In this document: positions 10,843 to 38,777 of the stretch, in pieces | Position numbering within the stretch: the first letter of the stretch is position 1 | Layout: each line of letters opens with the position of its first letter | Source of the DNA: Catonia carolina | Taxonomy: Eukaryota > Arthropoda > Insecta > Hemiptera > Achilidae | DNA length: 64,000 bases | Assembly: GCA_035578175.1 (NCBI GenBank) | Contig: JAQMRL010000007.1 | Coordinates: 44,645,391 to 44,709,390, forward strand | Direction of reading: 5' to 3' | Notes under the pieces: model-generated | The model's database searches: none | What the model was told of the DNA's origin: nothing | Seen by the model: only the letters and a program-made list of their open reading frames with translations | Made by a program: the position numbers and the translations under genes

Positions 10843-12079
10843 CTGTTTGTTTTTATTCTCACTTGTTGAGCCTGCACCATACTGTGCGCGTATTCACTCA
10901 CACTATTGCCAAAGCCACCAAACTAATCTAAAACAATTACTACTACGAGAATGAATACATTCTATTTATTTATATATTTTCCAGTCATAGTAAAGAAAAT
11001 AACTTTCGTTATGTATTATAAACAAACTAAAATAGGTTAATCAAAATTTTAATTTCTAAAATGTGAAAAAGAAACTAAATCAGGCAAGAAAAACTTTACA
11101 GAACAATGCCATTAAATAATAGCTCCACATTTTCTTACAGACAAGCTGAATAAAATCTCCGTTTATAAAGAGAAACGCTAGAACTCTTAGTACGTTTTTA
11201 AAACATACCCGAGTATTATTTTTAGAGAAAATCAAGATAATGGGATGGCAGCGGTCATACATGACCTCACGTTACACAGCTGTTGCCAGAAGGCGCATTT
11301 TTATGACGTTATAAATCTCATTATATTAGAAGGTAAGGTTACCCCACAAGTCCTACTTGTTCAGCTGAATACTATTGTATATAATATGCTGCCCAAGAGA
11401 AAAATAAAGTATGCTTCATCTAATTTTTTTCTATAGTTTTCAAGTTCTTAAAACGTAGACATGTAGATTCTTATTTTTCAATTATATTACATTTAACTTA
11501 TTACAAACAGTTGATAAAATTTTTCCAGCTCTTTTAACTCAGCAGTTGGGCCCTTACTTGAATTGGGTTTGATGAAAGGCTTGATTCTAATCAGTTCTGA
11601 TCAACCTCTTACACACTTTACCAAGACAGGCAAGTGTATGAGATTGGCCATTGTTAGGCTCCTGAATGGATTTATCCCTAATAGCCTTGACATCATAAGA
11701 GTACTGTTCCATTACAGGCTCACAGGTAAAGTACAGCAGCGACGAAAGTTGAGGTTCTACCACACTACACCTTGAATCAATTAAAGTTATAATTTTGCAT
11801 GGAGTGAGCTACTTAACTGGACAGAAGAAAATCAACAAAGCCCTTATAAATTACAAATTATGAACCAGTTAAACTCAAGGATTGGCGAGGTGACTCCATT
11901 TGCCTTCCACTGTACAGAAAAAACCGTGACTAAAAGAAAGACTCAAAAAAAAGTTAATTTCAAAACAAAAAATGTTAATTAATTTTCCCAAAAATTAGTT
12001 TTTTTGACTTATGGGCTTTCTAAAATGACTGATTCTGTTAGGCATGCCACATAAAATAATCACTACGGTATTATTACAG
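10843..12079. other. Intergenic stretch without recognised gene
   Basis: Short plus-strand frames at 11245-11436 and 11563-11775 have methionine starts but no recognised family and no supporting splice partners. Confidence 0.4.
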
Positions 12080-12155
12080 ATATATATTTTTACTAACCAC
12101 CAGAATACGGTAACATAAAACACTTACCAATTTTAAATAATACGGCTGTTTAAAA
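12080..12155. repeat. Half-copy of foldback repeat C
   Basis: CTAACCACCAGAATACGGTA followed by CATAAAACACTTACC matches the arms of the palindrome at 32148-32406. Confidence 0.55.
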
Positions 12156-12277
12156 ATCCTACATAGGATGTTTAATAAAATAATATTACAGATATATAGT
12201 TTGATTAATTTTTTAATAAAAAAATTATAGAATTAAATACAAATTTATTTTAGGTGATCTATCCAAGGTATGTGATA

Positions 12278-12466
12278 TCAGTCAACATTAATGAGAAGGC
12301 TGGCACTGTTTGTACTGGACAAATTTTTTAAATATTTGTATGTTAACGATGACAAAGCACACCTAAAGTCACTTTCGACATCCAGCCTTGCTCGATATTT
12401 TGACTTTATGTATGCTAACGTAGAAAATTCAGATTCACAGAGATATGTTGATGAAAACTGTACCAA
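12278..12466 (-). mobile_element. hAT transposase C-terminal fragment (ZBED5-like)
   Basis: The frame STYLCESEFSTLAYIKSKYR followed by ARLDVESDFRCALSS matches the conserved C-terminal block of ZBED5/FAM200-type hAT transposases. Upstream frames toward 12640 are broken. Only this fragment could be recognised and no element ends were found. Confidence 0.75.
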
Positions 12467-12640
12467 CTACTTTGCAGATTCCAAAGCAACTTGTTGGTAA
12501 ACATGAAAATAACTTAACCAAAAATCTTCAACATGCATATTTAAAAAGTCTGTGTTTGCTTGAGAAACACATTTTAGGTAAATTGTTTGTTCCTGAATGT
12601 GATCATGTGAAAATATTCAAGCGACTGTAAAACTGAGTAA

Positions 12641-13120
12641 ATTATGATTTTACATTTTTAGTATCATTTTTATCATTTTACATTTTTAGTAAGTTTAAAT
12701 ACATTCAAGCCTCCCTTGAAATTCTTCTACGCCCTCCAGGTTAAGAACCACTGAGTTAAGGGATCTTAGTTATGTCAAGTTAACAATTACAGACCTTTTA
12801 AAACTGGTGTACTAGCTACAAATAAATTAGAAGAAGAAAGTTCACTTGCAAACTGTCACTCACTTTAGATAATTCACACGACTAAGATATGTGTATTGTG
12901 GAAGACGTGTACCAGTCACTCTCTATGCTCTATACTGGTTGTAGTACAGTGAGATCTATAACAGTCAGTACTGTTATTAGCACTTCTATTTCAAAGTTTA
13001 AAATAGAATCTGAATTCTCTGCTCGAACAACTTAATCCATCACAGATTCTTTTACTGGAATAATTTCTTGTCACAAGTTTACACATGACACTTATCACAT
13101 GCATAAAAGGGCTGTTAAGC
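12641..13120. other. Intergenic stretch, nothing recognised
   Basis: No gene or repeat assigned. Confidence 0.4.
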
Positions 13121-14475
13121 ACACCACATAAAATAATCTCACAACAGAGCACATTCATAAACCATCTATTCTGTCATGAAATCAGTAAATTACTAAGGCT
13201 AGGTATACAGTGGAGCGTCAATTATCCAAACTAATTGGAACCAGAGCGGTTTTGATAATCAAATATGCTAAATACTGTAATTTGATATACTGTACCATAA
13301 CAACATAATATAACCTAAATAATTAAAAGGTTAATAAAGGCTAACATAAACTTAAGTTAAAAAAAAACACTAATAAATTGCATTTATTGTGAATTTAGAG
13401 TAATAAAGATTATAAAAACAAACAGAAAAATACGAAATTTCAAAGCCGAATAAATTACGGTAAAATCCTGCATGAAATATTTTTTATCACACTTACATAC
13501 TGTACTATAAACTAATTTTTTAAAAAATCTTAAATTTTCTTTTGAACTTCTTTTTGTAGCACGCCACATAAAATAATCTCACAACAGAGCACATTCATAA
13601 ACCATCTATTCTGCCATGAAATCAGTAAATTACTAAGGCTAGATATACAGTGGAGCGTCAATTATCCTAGTTAATTTGGACCAGACCGGTTTTTATAATC
13701 AAATATGCTAAATATTGTAATTTGATACACTGCACTATAACAATGTAATATAATCTAAATAATTAACAGGTTAAGGTTAATAAAGGCTAACATAAACTTA
13801 AGTTAAAAAAAAAACCACTAATAAATTGCATTTATTGCAAATTTAGAGTAATAAGGATTATAAAAACCAACAGAAAAATACAGAATTTCAAAGCCGAATA
13901 AATTAACTAAATAAATTACGGTAAAATCCTGCATGAAATATTTTTTATCACACTTACATACTGTACTATAAACTAATTTTTTAAAAACTCTTAAATTTTC
14001 TTTTGAACTTCGTTTTGTAGCACGCCACATAAAATAATCTCACAACAGAGCACATTCATAAACCATCTATTCTGTCATGAAATCAGTAAATTACTATGGC
14101 TAGATATGCAGTGGAGCGTCAATTATCCAAACTAATTGGAACCAGAGCGGTTTCGATAATCATATATGCTAAATACTGTAATTTGATACACTGTACCATT
14201 AAAACGTAATAGAACCTAAATAATTAAAAGGTTAATAAAGGTTAACATAAACTTAAGTTAAAAAAACCACTAATAAATTGCATTTATTGCAAATTTAGAG
14301 TAATAAGGATTATAAAAACCAACAGAAAAATACAGAATTTCAAAGCCGAATAAATTAACAAAATAAATTACAGTAAAATCCTGCATAAAATATTTTTTAT
14401 CACACTTATATACTGTACTATAAACTAATTTTTTTTTAAATCTTGAATTTTCTTTTGAACTTCTTTTCGTAGCAG
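13121..14475. repeat. Three tandem units of 440-461 bp containing a Tigger left end plus flanking DNA
   Basis: Units start at 13121, 13561 and 14022 with ACRCCACATAAAATAATCTC. Each holds about 88 bases of apparent flank, then TA and the Tigger-like terminus CAGTGGAGCGTCAATTATCC (13209, 13648, 14108), and ends with a minus-strand frame TKRSSKEN. The array is therefore a local tandem amplification, not three transpositions. Confidence 0.8.
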
Positions 14476-15004
14476 CAACATCTCTCATTATTTTAGTAAT
14501 AATGCTGCAGCAGTACTAAATTCAGGATGTTGTTTGCATCATAGTATTGCGTTTCTAGGGTGGAAATGTTCGTTGCAGGGCTAAAATAAATTGTTCTGTT
14601 TCTTATCACATGGTCAGCCAATTAATTGACTAAATCGTTTAAGAACGGAAGAGGTAGAGGTGCAAGAGACACTAATCAGAGTTGTCTCCTCTGAAAGTAA
14701 TGGATTTCATTATACAGCCAGACCCAGTGGTGAATGAAGTGAAGGTGTCATTTGCAGAGTGGAAAATATGTGCTTTTCAGAGGGCTCGGCATGCTGATAA
14801 GTGTACTTTTCCATTCAGTGAGGAAGGCACAGTAAACCACCTCACTCCTCGTTTTACTTAGTAAAACCTCTACAGGTTCAAACCAGCCTTTCGGCTGATG
14901 ACCTAAACAACAACAAGGGCGGAAAAGCCCTATGCATGAGTAAATACTATGTATTTTTTCCATCAATTACGATTCAGATAATTGATGTTCGGATAATCGA
15001 CACT
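13209..15004 (-). mobile_element. Tigger/pogo-like element, internally triplicated, with repeat B inserted
   Basis: The left end CAGTGGAGCGTCAATTATCC pairs with the right end at about 14985-15004 (CACAGGAGTGTCGATTATCC on the minus strand), with TA at both outer sides. Minus-strand frames (MRDVAATKRSSKEN) are transposase-tail-like scraps. Repeat B2 interrupts it. Confidence 0.65.
14567..14917 (+). repeat. Repeat B, copy B2 (inside a Tigger element)
   Basis: It lacks the first 50 bases or so but runs from TTGCAGGGCTAAAATAAATT to GATGACCTAAACAACAACAA. It interrupts the Tigger element whose right end follows at about 14985-15004. Confidence 0.8.
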
Positions 15005-15131
15005 CCTGTGTATTTAGGTAATTGGTAGAGTGACTGGAATGCTTTTTAGCCAAACATGTAGTAGAGTAGACTTCCATCTACTTGTGGTACAGTACCTCAT
15101 CATACACTTACATATGATCGTATAGTAAATA

Positions 15132-16572
15132 CAAGGGTTATCCAGAAAAAAAAAAATTTACAAAAAAATCACAGAAAAAAAATTACAAAAAAATCAAAAA
15201 AAAAAAAAATTAAAAAAAAATTTTTTTTAAGAAACGCTATTATTTAACAATTAATCAAAAAGAAATGAACTAAAACGAAAAAAATAAAAAAATTTACAAA
15301 AAAAAAAATCGCAGACATTACAGTTAAAAATAAAAGCGTGGCGCATTAATATATATAATATTTTACAACGAATATTTTACAATAAATATTATATATATTA
15401 ATGCGCCACGCTTTTATTTTTAACTGTAATGTCTGTGATTTTTTTTTGTAAATTTTTTTCTTTTTTTCTTTTTAGTTCATTTCTTTTTGATTAATTGTTA
15501 AATAATAGCGTTTCTTAAAAATTTTTTTTTTTTGATTTTTTTGTAATTTTTTTTTCTGTGATTTTTTTGTAAAATTTTTTTTGTAAATTTTTTTTATTTT
15601 TTTATTTTTAGTTAATTTTTTTAAGTAATTGTTAAATAAAAGCGTTTTTTAAATTTTTTTAAAAAAGTTTTTTTTTAATTTTAAAATTTTTTTTACAAAC
15701 GCCTCCACAGCGTATTGTCATCGAAGATAAACAAGTGTGCAAAGTTTGATTCATATTGATACGGTAGAAGTATTAAAATTTTAAGTTGCAAGATTTGATG
15801 GATCCAAGAGTAAGTTAAATAAAAGCGTTTAATAACCTCCGTTTTGAAATAAAAAGTAAACGAGTGAAGATACAAAAATTTTATTATATACATATTAAAA
15901 CTATAGTTTTTCTCTATTTTTCGACATAGTCGCCAAACAGATTCAAGCACTTGTCGTACCTTGGAACAGTCTTTGAAATACCCTCTGCATAAAAATCTGC
16001 CGCCTGTGAATGTAGCCAACCATTCAAGGCGTTTTGAAGCTCTTCGTCATTGGCGAACCGCTGAGATGCAAGCCACCGCTTCATGTTCGGGAACAGGTGA
16101 AAGTCACTACGAGCCAATTCCGGGCTGTATGGGGGATGATCGAAAACGTCCCATTTAAACTTGGCCAAAAGTTCATTTGTTTTCTCGTCCTCATACAGCT
16201 CGAAGAACAAATGAACTTTTGGCCAAGTTTAAATGGGACGTTTTTGATCATCCCCCAAACAGCCCGGACTTGGCTCCTAGTGACTTTCACCTGTTCCCGA
16301 ACATGAAGCGGTGGCTTCCATCTCAGTGGTTTGCCAATGACGAAGAGCTTTAAAACGCTGTGAATGGTTGGCTACATTCACAGGCGGCAGATATTTATGC
16401 AGAGGGTATTTCAAAGACTGTTCCAAGGTATGACATGTGCTTGAATCTGTTTGGCGACTATGTCGAAAAATAGAGAAAAACTGTAGTTTTAATATGTATA
16501 TAATAAAGTTTTTGTATCTTTACTCGTTTACTTTTTATTTCAAAACGGAGGTTATTTTCTGGATAACCCTCG
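15132..16572. mobile_element. Palindromic mariner derivative with a poly(A/T) foldback inserted
   Basis: Ends CAAGGGTTATCCAGAAAA and, reversed, CGAGGGTTATCCAGAAAA, each flanked by TA. Internally the mariner transposase 3' half is present twice, head to head: minus 16210-15914 and plus about 16205-16470, both ending NLFGDYVEK before a shared untranslated end. The left arm is interrupted after its first 20 bases by 15146-15826. It cannot encode a whole transposase. Confidence 0.85.
15142..15560. repeat. Poly(A/T)-rich perfect-looking foldback, about 200-bp arms
   Basis: The arms meet around 15361 (TGGCGCATTAATATATATAA and its complement). Further out they hold GAAACGCTATTATTTAACAA and its complement among long A or T runs. 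A third degenerate copy of the arm continues to about 15690. It lies inside the left end of the palindromic mariner. Confidence 0.8.
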
Positions 16573-17859
16573 TAGCATGTGTCACCATCAACATTGACCG
16601 CAGTCATTTTTGGTTTCAAAATAGTTTTAAAATGTATTTTATGTTAAGACTCAAAAAATTTGAGGAAGTTCTAAAACATAATTTTCCACCATAAAATTCA
16701 ATAGGTTTCTGTGTTTTAGATTATGACCTATTCATTATTTTAACAGGCTTAGTAACAAATCAACAACTGAAATGAATAAATCACTAAAATAATTAACAGA
16801 TTTCTATTTCATGGCCTGTGAAAACAATAAAAGCAACTCCCCTATCTAGTTTACTATGATATAGTACCAGCAATCTTATTAGTTAGTACCAGCAAATTTA
16901 TTATTACTTCATTAAGATTTTGTAGTGATTAGTTCTAAATACGAAGCTAAAATAAAAATATTAGTGTTTAGATATTATTTTCACAACTTTTGACAATTGT
17001 ACAACTGATTCCATCATCCATTCTGCGTAAAGTTGCACATCATATTAAATGAAACAAGAATGTACAAAGTTTATTTCAGAACAGTTTTACAATACATTAT
17101 TTTTACGGCAACAGTCAAATAAAATGCTTATTTAACTTTAATTACGATCTTGCGTAATAAGCAATGTCATTTATAAACCTCGATTTATTGTTTTATAAAT
17201 AAAAAAGCAATATAAAAGTTTATTAATGTACCTACGTATGTAATAGAAGGTTAATAACGACACAATTATTTTCCAGTTCATTAATTACACAATTACAATT
17301 AACAATTTAAAAACCAAAGAAAATATTCCTACTTTTTACATACGTTTGTTTCCCAAAATATAACCAAAATTTAAAATTTGTATCTTTTAAAAACGACAAT
17401 TTTATATTGATAATGATGTAAATTTAAATATAATTTAACCCAAAATATGTACACGATTACATAATTTCTTAACTTGAAAAATTAATTTGTAAAATGTCAG
17501 TTTTTCCATCAAACGTCCTCTTTATTTTACTACTCTAGCCAAACATTTTTCTTTCATCTAATTTACTATTTAGTATAATTTACCTTACATTATTTGTCCA
17601 CGTTACTGAAATTTTTCTTGTCTACTCAAGGCACTTTACACACTTTTCTTCAGTACTCCAAGTATATGTGGATTCCAAATTTCTGATATGGATGGATAAT
17701 CCATTTCACTTTTCTTTTTAACCATTGTAAACGACTGCTCCGCTATTGGCTGGATGCATTATTGTAGTTACAAGAAATGATAAGCGCGGGCCATCCAAAC
17801 GGGAGAGAAAAATCACAACTTATTGAAATTGTATTTAACCATGATAATTTCTTATCCCT
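16573..17859. other. Stretch without recognised gene; its first 90 bases are the source of a templated copy
   Basis: 16349-16662 recurs at 18091-18404. The remainder is AT-rich and nothing was recognised. Confidence 0.5.
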
Positions 17860-18554
17860 GCCCATAACAGACAGGTGGATTATCAAATTATTTCCTCTCA
17901 ATCTGTTTGTTGCAGGGCTAAAATAAATAGTTGTTTCTTATCACATGGTCAGCCAATTAAATAAATGACTGAATCATTTAAGAACAGAAGAGGTAGAAGC
18001 GCAAAAGACACTAATCAGAGTTGTCTCCTCTGAAAGTAATGAATTTCATTATACAGCCAGACCCAGTGGTGAATGAAGTGAAGGTGATAATTTAAAACGC
18101 TGTGAATGGTTGGTTACATTCACAGGCGGCAGATATTTATGCAGAGGGTATTTCAAAGACTGTTCCAAGGTATGACATGTGCTTGAATCTGTTTGGCGAC
18201 TATGTCGAAAAATAGAGAAAAACTGTAGTTTTAATATGTATATAATAAAGTTTTTGTATCTTTACTCGTTTACTTTTTATTTCAAAACGGAGGTTATTTT
18301 CTGGATAACCCTCGTAGCATGTGTCACCATCAACATTGACCGTAGTCATTTTTGGTTTCAAAATAGTTTTAAAATGTATTTTATGTTAAGACTCAAAAAA
18401 TTTGCAGAGTGAAAAATAAGTGCTTTTTAGAGGGCCCGACATGCTGATAAGTGTACTCAGTGAGGAAGGCAATATTAAACCACCTCACTCCTCGTTTTAC
18501 TTAGTAAACCCTCTACAGGTTCAAACCAGCCTTTTGGCTGATGACCTAAACAAC
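17860..18554 (+). repeat. Repeat B, copy B3, split by a 314-bp templated insert
   Basis: The left part is 17860-18087 and the right part starts near 18401. Between GAAGGTG and TTTGCAGAG, where other copies read TCA, lies a copy of 16349-16662 (separate entry). Confidence 0.8.
18091..18404 (+). repeat. 314-bp copy of 16349-16662 inserted into repeat B3
   Basis: Differs from the source at about two positions. The copied block covers the end of the palindromic mariner and 90 bases of its right flank, so it did not move by transposition. Junction microhomology (TTTG at the right) suggests filler DNA at a repaired break. Confidence 0.85.
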
Positions 18555-18556
18555 AC

Positions 18557-19353
18557 TTTCTTGTCCATGATAAGTATATGATAAAGCACTTTACTGCACA
18601 CACGAAGCAACAGAGTAGCTTATTACTGTGCCAGAAGCAGACAAACATAAATATGTTGATATAACATGATTTGCCACTGGCGCCTGGCTGTCTGATACAG
18701 ACTGTCTGTCACATTAGTCTCATTCTTCCAACCTTTCTTATGATTCATTTACACCCCGAAGATAAGTGGAATAAGGTATAGTGTTTTAGACATGTCAATC
18801 TGTGTGGACAGAATGCACAAGTTTTTTTTTCAAGAACTACAGCTGTTTGATGTTCTTCATATGGTGCAGTTATGCATTGATATAATCTATGATGTGTCTC
18901 GATCATTATTGACACCATGATGTACTGATGATAGCTAATTTTGGTTTGGGCACAAACAACAAAACAAAGAAAATGTTGGTAAAACCATTTAGTGATAAAT
19001 TCACTTGGTTGAAATTCCATGGGAATTCTTGTCTTGTTTTTTTTCATCTTATTAATTCCATTCAATTAATTCATTTTATTTCATTAGGTCTCGTTTCTTT
19101 AGTTCTTGTACCAGTTCAATTGATTGATTAGTCTTATTCCGTTTGGTCCCACGTATCAGCTTTACAAGCCTCAAACAAGTTACCTTAAAAAGGTAAAATG
19201 TTACCTCTAAGCCATATTTGGAATGTTTTTTTTAGCATACACATAAGAAAGCAACATCAACCTCTAGATGCCACCAACATTTCTCAACGCAGACTTAATC
19301 TCCCACCAAGTAGCAGTCTAGGCAGTTTACAAAGCACTCAAAAAAATTGAGTG
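18557..19353. other. Stretch without recognised gene
   Basis: Frames at 18745-19065 and 18928-19131 overlap on opposite strands and show no known motif. Confidence 0.4.
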
Positions 19354-19361
19354 GTAGGAGC

Positions 19362-20149
19362 TAGTGATGGGGCTCATTTAACATAACACGATTAATAACA
19401 TGGTCACTGGATTCAGGCAGTTATCATGATAACAGGTTACTTAAAACACCCTGTTAGCCGTCACTTTATAACAACGTGATTCAAAGCCGTTGAATAAACA
19501 GATGTACGAATGACGCTTGTCTGACTGTTATAAAGGCATGTTAAAACTAAATGAAGTTATCGATAACCTTTTCGTCTAATAACACCACTTTTAAGTTTAA
19601 CTACGTTATACAACTGTTATTAATACAAAAACAAGGTGGCAAATCTCACTGAATCTCTCATGGAGATAAGACAAACAGCACTATTTCCTGTAAGTAAATC
19701 CAACTACGGCAAACCACACGCAATTTTTCGCGAACACATGGGTGGCCAGACACGCTGAATCTTTCACGGATACACAGCAAGGCACTGTAGTTACTACACA
19801 TTGTACACTGAGCCGAGAAATCAGCAGCAATGCATCCATTAAGGCGTCATCACGATTAAAGCAAGTCAATACTCAAACCACACCATCCAGTCATGAAGTC
19901 GCCACCAGTCGGTGTGTTTTGACTACCACTTCCTTTACCAATAAACCTTAGTTCAAAAAATCTATATGTTAGAGAATAATTTAGTTCACTTCTTTTCCAA
20001 ATGTGTAGTGCTATTACATATTACTACATTGTACTGTAGGCAGGATGATAACAGCGTTATTTTAATAACAGGTTATAGAATCCTGTTATCAAGCAGGCTG
20101 TTATTTTTAGTAACACATTATCAAAAAATAGCTATATTTCCTATCACTG
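19362..20149. mobile_element. Non-autonomous hAT-type element, 788 bp
   Basis: Ends TAGTGATGGG and (reverse complement) CAGTGATAGG, flanked by a perfect 8-bp duplication GTAGGAGC at 19354-19361 and 20150-20157. Subterminal AACAGGTTA and TATCATGATAACAG motifs repeat in both orientations. No transposase was recognised. Confidence 0.75.
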
Positions 20150-20515
20150 GTAGGAGCACCAGGATCAATCTCCTTTGACTCAGTTAGAAGGAATGGAAAT
20201 TTTTCCTTAATACTTGTGCACCTGAAAATGTTTTACCAGTCCCATCTGTGCCAATAAGACTGTCAACATATTCATTTCCCACCTTGAAAATTACTCCACA
20301 GAATTATTTTTTGTGAACCTGCTTGTGTACTTGTAATGGCAGACCAGGACCTATAACTGACAAGACTGATGCATGTAACAACTACTGACTAGTACTCGCT
20401 TCACTATACCCAGATATTATCACACTGTGTTGTTTAAACCAACACAGTCAGCAGTACAGCAAGATGGAAACACTTGTAAATGGTTTACATATTTAGATGC
20501 ATGCACACATATTAA

Positions 20516-21868
20516 CCCTTACAGTGCCAGGAGAATATTTTGTGAGTTCCTACCGAAAAATGCTACTTGTGTGCGATTTCTAGCATCTATCTATCCATAC
20601 CATGGCTATATTTTCAAGGTATCTTAATGACTTTGTTTTGTTCATAATGAATTGATCTTGTATGACATTTAACTTGGAACACATTTCTTACAATTTAAAA
20701 ATAAAATGATACGTAGTCATTTTTTGTGGAAATTTCCTTTTCAACTTAAAAAAAATCACCCTAAAAAATGATGTTATTCAATTTTATTTATATCACTTTA
20801 AAGACAATATTATGCAAAAACTACAAAAAAATCATTTATTTATTGTAAAAAATAAAAATACTGTGATAAAGTTAAAAAATTCAATTTTTAGTTTTTTAAT
20901 CAATATGAATCAATTACATTCATAAAAAACCCAACATGTATTTTATCAATCAATTTCTTACTGATTATTTTTATACGCCGTTTTTACAAATTGAGTGAAA
21001 AAAAAATTCTATGAATTTTTAATTAACGTACTAATAAAAGGAAGATGCCAGAATTTTTTGGTAAAACTGCTGACATCCTAATACGAGGGTCATTCGTAAA
21101 ATAAGGTTCCCTAAGCTCCTGAGACAGAATGCGATGTGCTGGGAGAAATCTGGCAACACTGACTTACTCATCAGCTCTCCCTCTCTTTTTCGCACCTCTC
21201 CCGCCTCGCTATGTCGATCAGTGCCGGCCTAGCAGCCTTCGAAGATGGAGCTCCCTATCGCTGTTACCGCCCGATGCGAAATTCGCACTGTGATACGTTT
21301 TTTAAATGCAAAGTGGATTTCACCTATTGACATTCATCATGGAACAACAGTAAACTCTGACAGATATTGCGACACATTAACAAAAATGAGACGCGCAATC
21401 CAGAACCGCCGGAGAGGAAGATTGTACAGGGGGGGTGAGGCTTCTCCATGACAACGCTCGACCTCATGTCTCACATCAAACTCAAGAACTGCTGACAGAT
21501 TTTGGCTGGACTGTTGTGGCCCCTCCCTACAGCCCGGACCTAGCCCCAAGTGATTATCACTTATTCCCAAAATTAAAGGAACACTTGGGTGGCCAACGCT
21601 TCAGTACTGATGAAGAAATCAAGGAAGAGGTTACTCAATTCCTTAAAGGATTGGCAACAGAATTCTACAACATGGGGATAGAAAAGTTGGTGCATCGTCT
21701 GCAAAAGTGTTTGGACAGAAACAGTGATTATGTAGAAAAATAGCGGAAGTTTTTAGCTTTAAATTTATGTATAACACTAAGATAAAAAATATAGCTATCT
21801 ATTTTTAAAAATCATGGGAACCTTATTTTACGAATGACCCTCGTAATAGGACGCTGGCACTTTAAGGG
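20516..21868. mobile_element. piggyBac-type MITE (TTAA-flanked) hosting a mariner
   Basis: CCCTTACAGTGCCAGG at the left and CCCTTAAAGTGCCAGC at the right (reverse complement), each next to TTAA (20512-20515 and 21869-21872). About 590 bp is its own sequence; the rest is the mariner at 21084-21843. It ends 181 bases downstream of the TMEM185 stop codon. Confidence 0.75.
21084..21843 (+). mobile_element. Internally deleted mariner, 760 bp
   Basis: Perfect-looking terminal inverted repeats (CGAGGGTCATTCGTAAAATA) flanked by TA. The N-terminal part (MELPIAVTARCEIRTVIRFL) is fused after a deletion and frameshift to the C-terminal catalytic part at 21435-21743, which keeps HDNARPH and PPYSPDLAPSDYH, and ends NSDYVEK. 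The first catalytic Asp region is missing, so it is non-autonomous. Confidence 0.88.
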
Positions 21869-22048
21869 TTAATGAAGCAGGAAGAGAAATGAGACAGAAA
21901 ATTAGAAGGAAATATATCAGTTCAGAATGGTAAAAAAAACTAAAGTTTATATTATATAATACTATATTAGGCGTATAATATAAATGAGCGTAACTTATAT
22001 TACAGATAAAAGTGAATAAATAAATAAAAACACAATACAAAATGATAA

Positions 22049-38148
<16,100 letters not shown>

Positions 38149-38777
38149 TTCAATTCTCCACAGATTCTTAAAGAACACAAGCCATTAGAATACGTATTTT
38201 TACACTAACATTACACTCAAACGTCATTTTTCGGTTATCCACGAACCTAACTATAAAAACATACTACTACATGCTCCACTTACATCATGGAAAACTAAAT
38301 AAATATACGAGGAAGTACCTCCCCTATTCGAATTATTTAGAGTAAGCGTGCGCCATCTTACTATGATATTGAAAACTATATTTTGATGAATTAATTTTTT
38401 CGGATGATTTGTCGCCAACTTATTTACACAGATGTAAAATTAAATTTTACTGCCTTCTTGGAAAAAGATTGGCAATTTTCCATTTTGCTTTATCTGTTAA
38501 TATGGTGATGATGAACACGTATAAAAGCCCTCCAGAGCAGGGCTACGCGTAACTTCATATGGATATTTGAATGTGCTCAATTTGGTGCCAATCGGCCGTT
38601 GTGTTGTGACGCTGATTGTTTAGTTTGTTTTGTAAATAAACCCTACTCTATTAACAGTTTACAGTTTACCCTTTCGTATATTGTGATTTATTGTGTTTAG
38701 TACAATAATACTATTATTGAATTCGTTCGGCTAATATTTTTATTTATTGTTGGTATTTACAAGAAAGATTCTGCAAA
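38149..38777. promoter_or_regulatory. Head-to-head intergenic region, putative bidirectional promoter of TMEM185 and DEPDC1
   Basis: Only 629 bases separate the two start codons. CGCCATCTT at 38351-38359 matches the YY1/Pho consensus and lies about 200 bases upstream of the TMEM185 ATG. TATAAAAG at 38520-38527 is oriented toward DEPDC1, about 250 bases upstream of its ATG. No transposon was recognised here, unlike most other intergenic or intronic stretches. Start sites and 5' UTR introns cannot be determined from sequence. Confidence 0.6.

Noticed and set aside
11563..11775. 70-codon plus frame as a gene
   Set aside because: No recognised family and no neighbouring exons that splice in phase.
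13121..14475. CRISPR-like or regular tandem array
   Set aside because: Only three long (440-461 bp) units containing a transposon end; no short spaced repeats anywhere in the window.
16034..16306. Plus-strand 90-codon frame across the mariner palindrome centre as a real protein
   Set aside because: It is the antisense of the transposase in one arm fused to the palindrome centre.
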